Source: Amycolatopsis vancoresmycina (GTDB taxonomy: Bacteria > Actinomycetota > Actinomycetes > Mycobacteriales > Pseudonocardiaceae). From it: a DNA stretch of 64,000 nucleotides. Numbering within the stretch: the first letter of the stretch is position 1; every line of letters begins with the position of its first letter. Positions 58,667 through 64,000 of the stretch are shown piece by piece. The notes beneath the pieces were generated by a model. It was not told the DNA's origin, did not search any database, and saw only the letters and a program-made list of their open reading frames with translations. A program made the translations under genes and the position numbers. The stretch spans positions 62,001-126,000 of the forward strand of contig NZ_JNYY01000006.1 of NCBI RefSeq assembly GCF_000716785.1, written 5' to 3'.

Positions 58667-59329
58667 GTGCGGGTGCTGGTGGTGGAGGACGAGCGGTTGC
58701 TGGCCGACTCGGTCGCGGAGGGGCTGCGGCGGTTTTCGATGGCCGTCGACGTCTGCTACGACGGCGAGCAGGCGCTGGAGCGGGTCGGCGTGCACGGCTA
58801 CGACGTCGTGGTGCTCGACCGCGACCTGCCGAAGGTGCACGGCGACGCCGTCTGCGCCGCCGTGGTGCGGGCGGGCGGCGAGGCGCGGGTGCTGATGCTG
58901 ACCGCGGCCGCCGACGTCACCGACCGGGTGGCCGGCCTCGGCCTCGGCGCCGACGACTACCTGACGAAACCGTTCGCGTTCGCCGAGCTGGTCGCCCGGG
59001 TCCAGGCGCTGTCGCGGCGCGCGCGGCCGGCGTTGCCGCCGGTGCTGGAGCGCGACGGCGTCGTCCTCGACCTGCCGCGGCACCAGGCCGCCCGCGACGG
59101 CCGGTTCCTGCTGCTGTCCCCGAAGGAGTTCGCCGTGCTGGAGGTGCTGATGCGGGCCGAGGGCACGGTGGTGAGCGCGGAAGACCTGCTGGAAAAGGCG
59201 TGGGACGAGCACGCGGACCCGTTCACCAACGCGGTCCGCGTCGCGGTGATGACGTTGCGGCGCAAGCTCGGCGACCCGCCGGTGATCGAGACCGTGCCCG
59301 GGGCCGGCTACCGGTTCGGCACGCCGTGA
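58667..59329 (+). CDS. OmpR-family response regulator
   Basis: This 220-residue regulator has a receiver domain (E7/D8 acidic pair, phospho-acceptor D51 in VLDRDLPKVHG, Lys in YLTKPFAF) and a C-terminal winged helix (LSPKEFAVLEVLMRAEG, NAVRVAVMTLRRKLG, VPGAGYRF). GTG 58667 is preferred over 58646: CAGACT (58655-58660) ends 6 nt before it and the domain starts there. It is coupled to the kinase by GTGA overlap and divergent from the lipoprotein-exporter operon, the presumed target. Confidence 0.92.
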   Translation: MRVLVVEDERLLADSVAEGLRRFSMAVDVCYDGEQALERVGVHGYDVVVLDRDLPKVHGDAVCAAVVRAGGEARVLMLTAAADVTDRVAGLGLGADDYLTKPFAFAELVARVQALSRRARPALPPVLERDGVVLDLPRHQAARDGRFLLLSPKEFAVLEVLMRAEGTVVSAEDLLEKAWDEHADPFTNAVRVAVMTLRRKLGDPPVIETVPGAGYRFGTP

Positions 59330-60477
59330 ACGGCCTGTCCGTCCGGACGAAGCTCACCGCCTGGTACGGCGCGCTGTTCCTGCTCGCCGGGGTGGTCCTG
59401 GTCGTCATCAACTACCTGCTGGTGCAGAGCACGCTGCCGGACCCGGTCCGCGTCGCCAACCGGACGATCGACACCGCCGACGTCACCTACGGCGTCTCGG
59501 CCCAGGCGGCCCTCCCGGCCCCGGGCGTCGCGATCCAGCTGCTCAGCGGCTCGCTCGACACCTACCGCTCCTCGACGTTGTCGACGCTGGTGGTCGGCTC
59601 GGCGATCGCGCTGGTGGTGACGGCGGCGCTGGCGGTGCTGTTCGGCTGGCTGATGGCGGGCCGCGCGCTGCGGCCGCTGCACGACATCACCTCGACCGCG
59701 CGGCGGCTCGAAGCGGGCAAGCTCGACCGGCGGATCAACCTCGAAGGCCCGCCGGACGAGCTGAAGGAGCTCGCGGACACGTTCGACGGCATGCTCGACC
59801 GGCTCGCGGAATCGTTCGACAGCCAGAAGCGGTTCGTCGCGAACGCGTCCCACGAGCTCCGGACGCCACTGGCGGTGCAGCGGACGCTGATCGAGGTGGC
59901 GATGGCCGACCCGGACGTCCCCCAGGAGCTGAAGAAGCTCGGCACGCACCTGCTCCACACGAACGAGCGCAGCGAGCGGATGATCGAGGGCCTGCTGGTG
60001 CTGGCCCGCACCGACCGCGGGCTGACCGCGCGCACGCCGGTGCGCCTCGACGAGATCGCGGCCTCGGTGGTCCGGGCCACGGCGGCGCAGGCTTCGGAGG
60101 CCGGGGTGACGGTGGAGACGCGCCTGCGGCCGCGGACGGTGGCGGGCGACCCGGTGCTGCTCGAACGGCTGGTGACGAACCTGGTGGTCAACGCGATCAC
60201 GTACAACGCCACGGGCGGCTGGGTGTACGTGGAGGTCCGTGGCGACCCGGCGCTGGAGGTGCGGAATTCGGGGCCGGTGGTGCCGCCGGAAGCGGTGCCG
60301 ACGCTGTTCGAGCCGTTCCGGCGGCTGGGCGGCGCCGAGCGGACGGGGGACACGCGCAACGCGGGCCTCGGCCTGTCGATCGTCCGCTCGGTGGCCCAGG
60401 CCCACGGCGGCTACGCGGAGGCCCAGCCCGGCCGGCGCGGCGGCCTCACCGTGACCGTCCGTCTCCCCCGGGCTTGA
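59326..60477 (+). CDS. Sensor histidine kinase (HAMP, HisKA)
   Basis: This 383-residue kinase has two membrane helices (about 13-34 and 86-110) flanking a short outer domain of about 50 residues, HAMP (about 110-165) and HisKA with FVANASHELRTPL (H176). The HATPase has NLVVNAITYNATGG (N box) and GLGLSIVR (G2). GTG 59326. The kinase shares its intergenic control region with the lipoprotein/MacB exporter, suggesting sensing of envelope stress or a peptide handled by that exporter. Confidence 0.92.
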   Translation: MNGLSVRTKLTAWYGALFLLAGVVLVVINYLLVQSTLPDPVRVANRTIDTADVTYGVSAQAALPAPGVAIQLLSGSLDTYRSSTLSTLVVGSAIALVVTAALAVLFGWLMAGRALRPLHDITSTARRLEAGKLDRRINLEGPPDELKELADTFDGMLDRLAESFDSQKRFVANASHELRTPLAVQRTLIEVAMADPDVPQELKKLGTHLLHTNERSERMIEGLLVLARTDRGLTARTPVRLDEIAASVVRATAAQASEAGVTVETRLRPRTVAGDPVLLERLVTNLVVNAITYNATGGWVYVEVRGDPALEVRNSGPVVPPEAVPTLFEPFRRLGGAERTGDTRNAGLGLSIVRSVAQAHGGYAEAQPGRRGGLTVTVRLPRA

Positions 60478-60495
60478 CCGAACCCGCGCCCAAAC

Positions 60496-60548
60496 GTCGC
60501 GAATGACTCATTGGGGACCTCCGGCGTCTCGAATGAGTCATTCGCGAC
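60496..60548. repeat. Palindrome family D (GTCGCGAATGACTCATT)
   Basis: Two perfect 17-bp arms (60496-60512 and 60532-60548) surround a 19-nt loop, 19 bp after the kinase stop. It probably terminates the two-component operon; sepH lies beyond in the same direction. The sequence is unrelated to families A and C except that it starts GTCG and ends CGAC. Confidence 0.9.
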
Positions 60549-60722
60549 ATCGGGAGCCGGCCGGAGCCGCCTTCGTGATCCACTCGATCGTGACGTTGCG
60601 TATCCGGCGTGTCACCCCATCGCCGCTGACCAGGGTCGGCGAGGATGCGAGGACGCGAAGTGAACAGTGGGCAGTTCGGTGCGGACTCGGCGCGCCTCGC
60701 ACGTCAAGCCGACGCGCCGTTC

Positions 60723-60728
60723 TAACGT
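60723..60728 (+). promoter_or_regulatory. Putative -10 of sepH
   Basis: TAACGT (60723-60728) fits the TANNNT -10 of actinobacterial vegetative promoters and lies 41 bp upstream of the sepH ATG. No clear -35 was seen. A GGGGAGGCGAG ribosome site follows. Confidence 0.4.
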
Positions 60729-60769
60729 GGGCACCCACAACGGTGAAGAAGATCGGGGAGGCGAGAACA

Positions 60770-61615
60770 ATGCGGGCGCTGCGAGTGGTCGGACTGCACG
60801 AGGACGGGAAGTCCATCGTGCTCGAAGACCCGGCGAGCCGTACTCGTTTCCTGCTCCCGGCTGATGAGCGACTGCGCGCGGCGGCGCGGGGTGACATCAC
60901 CCGCCTCGGCCAGATCGAAATCGAGTTGGAGAGCCAGATGCGGCCACGCGAGATCCAGCAGCGCATCCGGGCCGGCGAGTCCGTCGAGCAGGTCGCCGCG
61001 AGCGCCGGTGTCTCGACGCAGCGCGTCGAGCGCTACGCCTACCCGGTCCTGCTCGAGCGGTCCCGGACCGCCGAGCTGGCGCAGAGCGCCCACCCGGTCC
61101 GCGAAGACGGCCCCGACGTGCAGACGCTCGGCGAGGTCGTCGCGTACGGCTTCGGCGTCCGCGGCCACGACTACTCGCAGGCCACCTGGGACTCCTGGAA
61201 GGGCGACGACGGCCGCTGGGTCGTCGTGCTCCGGTGGAAGGCCGGGCGGTCGGACAACCGCGCGCACTGGGCGTTCTCGCCGGGGGCGCACGGCGGCACG
61301 GTGACGGCGCTGGACGAGAACGCCGAGGTCCTGCTGGACCCGAACGCGTACCGCCCGCCGCGCACGGTCCGCGCCCTCGCCCCGGCCCGCGAGACGGAGT
61401 TCCAGCCGACGCTGGACTCGGTGGAGCCGGAGCGCGCCCAGCTGCCGTCGGCCGAGCCGGACCCGGACGACGACACCCGCGAGATCCCGCGCGTCCCGAC
61501 CGACCCGGACGAGGACACGGCTGTACCCGAGCCGCGGCCGAAGGCCAAGAAGAACCACCCGATCGTGCCGTCCTGGGAGGACGTGCTCCTCGGGGTCCGC
61601 TCGCAGCGCGGCTAA
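60770..61615 (+). CDS. sepH: Cell division protein SepH (DUF3071)
   Basis: This 281-residue actinobacterial FtsZ regulator, which stimulates Z-ring assembly, has the N-terminal DUF3071 domain (about 1-170). The start is MRALRVVGLHEDGKSIVLED, and the helix-turn-helix-like segment MRPREIQQRIRAGESVEQVA / AASAGVSTQRVERYAYPV and WDSWKGDDGRWVVVLRW follow. A long acidic, proline-rich linker comes next, then a short conserved C-terminus (HPIVPSWEDVLLGVR). It corresponds to Rv0883c next to serC in Mtb. The last 4 bp overlap the convergent YjbR gene. Confidence 0.93.
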   Translation: MRALRVVGLHEDGKSIVLEDPASRTRFLLPADERLRAAARGDITRLGQIEIELESQMRPREIQQRIRAGESVEQVAASAGVSTQRVERYAYPVLLERSRTAELAQSAHPVREDGPDVQTLGEVVAYGFGVRGHDYSQATWDSWKGDDGRWVVVLRWKAGRSDNRAHWAFSPGAHGGTVTALDENAEVLLDPNAYRPPRTVRALAPARETEFQPTLDSVEPERAQLPSAEPDPDDDTREIPRVPTDPDEDTAVPEPRPKAKKNHPIVPSWEDVLLGVRSQRG

Positions 61616-61965
61616 TCGACCCGCGCCGCGAGCGTCTTCGGCGCCACCTGCCGGTAAGCCTCGCGCACGATCCGGTCGACCTCCGCCCAGTCGACGTCGA
61701 CGTCCAGCCGCACCCCGAGCCACCCGCGGTGCCCGACGTACGCCGGCCGGAAGAACCGCCCGGGTTCGGTGCGCACCAGCTCCTCCTGCGCCCCCGGCGG
61801 CGCCGGGCACCAGAACGCGAGCCTGCCGTCGCCGTGGTGGTCGTCGGCGAACATGGCGAGCGTCTTCTTGCCGCGGACGAACCACGCCGGCGACCCGTGG
61901 CTGAGCCGCTCGGTCACCTCGGGCAGCGCCAGGCACACCTTCCGCAACGCGTCCAGCTGCTCCAT
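61612..61965 (-). CDS. MmcQ/YjbR-family DNA-binding-like protein
   Basis: This 117-residue small alpha/beta protein of the YjbR double-wing fold has the start LDALRKVCLALPEVTERLSHGSPAWFVRGKKTLAMF (core ALPEVTERLSHG) and the end RIVREAYRQVAPK. The fold resembles DNA-binding wings but the function is not established. ATG 61965 is chosen over GTG 61971 because GGGGAG is correctly spaced only to the ATG. It is 12 bp downstream of the membrane-protein gene and probably cotranscribed. Confidence 0.88.
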   Translation of the reverse strand: MEQLDALRKVCLALPEVTERLSHGSPAWFVRGKKTLAMFADDHHGDGRLAFWCPAPPGAQEELVRTEPGRFFRPAYVGHRGWLGVRLDVDVDWAEVDRIVREAYRQVAPKTLAARVD

Positions 61966-61977
61966 CCCCACGCTCCC

Positions 61978-62589
61978 CTAGAAGGCGATCACCAGCACGC
62001 CGACCCACGCGACCACGACCCCGCCCGCCGCACCGTAGGCGGCCCAGCGCAGGATCGGGGTGCGGCGGATCAGCCACAGCGACGGCGCGATCCCGGCGGT
62101 CACGATGACCGAGGCCGCCAGCGCCAGCCAGCCGCTGGTCTCGCGGGCCAGCGTCGAGGCGAGCGCCAGCATGGCGACCACGACCACGGCCGCGATGAAC
62201 GCCGACACCGTCAACCCGGTCAGCCACGGCGTCGGCTCCCCCGGCGGGCCCGGCGGCCCGAGCACCGCCCGGACGAACCGGTGGCCGGGCGCGGTCGCGG
62301 GCGGGGGCGGCTCGACAACGGTGTCGGCACCCGTCACCGGGTCCACGAACCGCACGGTCGTGCCCATCACCGAAGCCAGCCGTCCGGCGAGCTGGCGTCC
62401 GCGCTGCGAGACCACCGCGCCCGCCTCGACCCCGGAATCGGCGGAGACGGCGGACGCCACGCGCGCCCATTCGTGCAGGGCCTGCGCCAGGTCGGCGCCG
62501 ATCGCGAGCTTGTGCGGGTCCACCTCGCGCGCGTGTTCCCCGCCCGGGCCGGCCAGCACGGCGCGCTCGCCGCGGATCCGCAGCTCCAT
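61978..62589 (-). CDS. DUF2537-like membrane protein (Rv0882-like position)
   Basis: This 203-residue protein has an N-terminal soluble half (about 1-115: MELRIRGERAVLAGPGGEHA, then a helical region) and, after a proline-rich linker, four helices (about 122-200). Position next to sepH and the SpoU methyltransferase matches Mtb Rv0882. The family assignment to DUF2537 is tentative. It is cotranscribed with the methyltransferase upstream (31-bp gap). Function is unknown; the link with SepH suggests an envelope or division role. Confidence 0.78.
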   Translation of the reverse strand: MELRIRGERAVLAGPGGEHAREVDPHKLAIGADLAQALHEWARVASAVSADSGVEAGAVVSQRGRQLAGRLASVMGTTVRFVDPVTGADTVVEPPPPATAPGHRFVRAVLGPPGPPGEPTPWLTGLTVSAFIAAVVVVAMLALASTLARETSGWLALAASVIVTAGIAPSLWLIRRTPILRWAAYGAAGGVVVAWVGVLVIAF

Positions 62590-62620
62590 GGTGCCCCTTC
62601 CCGCCTCGGAGATCAGAACT

Positions 62621-63427
62621 TTAGCCGCCCCGGGCCAGTTCGTAGAAGGCAACGGCGGCGGCGGTGGCGATGTTCAGTGAGTCGACTCCGGCCGGCATGG
62701 GTATCCGGACGGCGTGATCAGCCGCCGCGAGCGCCGTTTCGGTCAACCCGGGACCTTCGGCACCGAAGAGCAACGCCACCCGCCCCTGCGCGTGCGCCCG
62801 CAGTTCGCGCAGCGGGACCGAACCCGGCCGCGGGGTGAACGCCGCGACCGCGAACCCGCGCGCCCGCAGGTCGTCGAGCCCGCCCGGCCAGTCCGTCAGG
62901 TGCCCGAACGGCACGCGCAGGACGTGCCCCATCGACACGCGCACGCTGCGCCGGTACAGCGGGTCGGAACAGCCGGGCCCGAGCAGCACGCCGCCGACGC
63001 CGAGCGCGGCGGCGTTGCGGAAGAGCGCACCGAGGTTTTCGTGGTCTCCCACGCCTTCCAGCACCGCGACGGGGCCGTCGCCGTCGACGACTTCGGCGAC
63101 CGAGAGCGGCGCCGGCCGGTCGGCGACGGCGAGGATCCCGCGGTTGAGGTGGAAGCCGACCACGTCGGCCATGGTGTCCGCGGACGCGACGTACTGCGGG
63201 ACGTCCAGGCCCGCCAGGTCTTCGGCCAGCTCGGCGAACCGCCGCTGCACGCCCAGCAGCGCGCGTACCGGGTAGCGGGAGGACAGCAGCCGCGAGACGA
63301 CGACGGTGCCTTCGGCGATGACCAGACCCCGTCCGCCGGGCCGGTCGGGACGACGGTCCGCAGTGGACAGGTCCCGGAAATCGTCGACGCGGGGATCGCC
63401 GGAGTGGTCGATGTGGATCACGCCCAT
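62621..63427 (-). CDS. SpoU/TrmH-family RNA 2'-O-methyltransferase
   Basis: This 268-residue SPOUT methyltransferase has an N-terminal substrate-binding domain (about 1-110) and the C-terminal SpoU domain with its three motifs: EGVGDHENLGALFRNAAALG, VALLFGAEGPGLTE and SLNIATAAAVAFYEL, forming the knotted SAM site. It methylates a ribose in rRNA or tRNA; the exact nucleotide is unknown. It corresponds to Rv0881. ATG 63427. Confidence 0.92.
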   Translation of the reverse strand: MGVIHIDHSGDPRVDDFRDLSTADRRPDRPGGRGLVIAEGTVVVSRLLSSRYPVRALLGVQRRFAELAEDLAGLDVPQYVASADTMADVVGFHLNRGILAVADRPAPLSVAEVVDGDGPVAVLEGVGDHENLGALFRNAAALGVGGVLLGPGCSDPLYRRSVRVSMGHVLRVPFGHLTDWPGGLDDLRARGFAVAAFTPRPGSVPLRELRAHAQGRVALLFGAEGPGLTETALAAADHAVRIPMPAGVDSLNIATAAAVAFYELARGG

Positions 63428-63637
63428 CCGCCCAGTCTGTCACCCGCTTGCCGGGCGCCGCACTGGTCCGAACGTCCACCGCCCGGTGGTACGAACGGGG
63501 CCATTTTGCTTTCGGTTAACCGCTCGTGACGGAGAGCACCAGTTTGGCCGCTAGCCCGGCTGCATCGGCTGTGTAACGGTTGTCCGCCGGGGCCTGAAAC
63601 ACGTCCTAGTCCACGCCGACACGAAGCAGGGATGGTC

Positions 63638-64000
63638 ATGGGGATGGACCTCGAGGCTCAGCCGTTCAACACGCTGGACCGAGGACGGTACCGCCGCAAG
63701 GTGCAGCGTTGCCTGGACACGCTGGCCCGGATGCTCACGGACGGCAGTTTTTCGTTCCCCCGCAAGAACATCGGCCTCGAAGTCGAGCTGAACCTCGTCG
63801 ACCGCGAGCTGCGTCCGTCGATGACGAACACCGCGGTGCTGGAGGCGCTCGACGACCCGTCGTTCACCACCGAGCTGGGCCAGCACAACATCGAGCTGAA
63901 CGTCCCGCCGCGGCCGCTGGCCGGCGATTCCGCCCTCCAGCTCGAAGACGACCTCCGCGCGTACCTCGACTCCGCGGCGGCGAAGGCCCGTGACACCGGG
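63638..64000 (+). CDS. Glutamate-cysteine ligase family protein (GCS2-like), 3'-partial
   Basis: This is the first 121 residues of a protein cut by the window end; the frame is open to base 64000. The motif KNIGLEVELNLVDRELRP contains the metal-binding Glu-x-Glu (GLEVE) of the carboxylate-amine ligase fold, followed by NTAVLEALDD and LGQHNIELNVPP, matching the GCS2 family. Since actinomycetes use mycothiol, glutathione synthesis is not implied; related ligases have other amide products. ATG 63638 is best spaced from AGCAGGG; 63632 is an alternative in frame. Confidence 0.8.
   Translation, partial: MGMDLEAQPFNTLDRGRYRRKVQRCLDTLARMLTDGSFSFPRKNIGLEVELNLVDRELRPSMTNTAVLEALDDPSFTTELGQHNIELNVPPRPLAGDSALQLEDDLRAYLDSAAAKARDTG

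Noticed and set aside
63428..63637. Small RNA or tRNA in the gap before the ligase gene
   Set aside because: No cloverleaf or strong hairpin was found; only ordinary promoter-like bases.

Overview
The window is high-GC (about 70%) DNA with dense, often start/stop-overlapping genes, many GTG/TTG starts, mycothiol-dependent metabolism and the divisome protein SepH. This points to an actinomycete. Gene content, the absence of mycolate synthesis genes in the window and the style of the intergenic palindromes best fit Pseudonocardiales, probably Amycolatopsis; the genus is an inference. No tRNA, rRNA, CRISPR array, insertion sequence or prophage was seen.

Layout. 1-1284: end of a sugar ABC importer (two permeases). 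1338-5457: small membrane protein, Tat-exported metallophosphoesterase behind a possible PHO box, hotdog thioesterase, secreted C39-type peptidase. 5498-6878: an ECF41-type sigma factor divergent from its usual carboxymuconolactone-decarboxylase partner. 7250-8967: mycothiol-dependent formaldehyde dehydrogenase and a GGCT-like protein. 8945-12763: AGPS-like flavoprotein / TetR / glycerol-3-phosphate dehydrogenase, the same arrangement as Mtb Rv2251-Rv2250c-Rv2249c. 12822-16232: XRE regulator, membrane protein, ABC-2 exporter, GNAT. 16248-20734: photolyase, citrate synthase, PfkB kinase, TetR. 20898-25569: acyl-CoA dehydrogenase, secreted EF-hand-like protein, an ECF sigma factor paired with a Rieske protein, Uma2 nuclease. 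25618-33115: amidohydrolase, GNAT, aldose epimerase, TetR with two tandem MBL hydrolases, lipoprotein, MFS exporter, PdxH. 33346-37444: NCS1 permease with a cysteine-rich tail, TetR, secreted lipase, lipoprotein. 37499-41954: urease operon ureABCFGD. 42244-45726: second citrate synthase, TetR, EphD-like hydrolase-dehydrogenase fusion. 45928-49407: ABC-2 exporter plus NarL-type two-component system. 49453-54911: serine hydrolase, SerC, GT87 enzyme, Tat-exported amidohydrolase. 55039-60477: MacB-type exporter operon with a duplicated-domain lipoprotein, divergent from an OmpR-type two-component system. 60770-64000: SepH, YjbR, membrane protein, SpoU methyltransferase, start of a glutamate-cysteine ligase family gene.

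The backbone trmH/spoU - membrane protein - sepH - serC - citA - gltA has the same order and relative orientation as Mtb Rv0881-Rv0882-Rv0883c-Rv0884c-Rv0889c-Rv0896. Urease, exporters, two-component systems and lipid genes are inserted between these anchors.

Two features stand out. First, several families of near-perfect palindromes and a 40-bp GC-rich repeat are scattered through the window. They lie not only between convergent genes but also across stop codons, inside the urease operon and in the N-terminal codons of an exporter permease. Second, many operons (regulators, serC, urease, exporters) appear leaderless: a TANNNT-like -10 hexamer ends 6-7 nt before the start codon, often fused to an operator. 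The best candidate for an unusual system is the ECF sigma factor whose co-encoded partner, in the anti-sigma position, is a Tat-anchored Rieske iron-sulphur protein.
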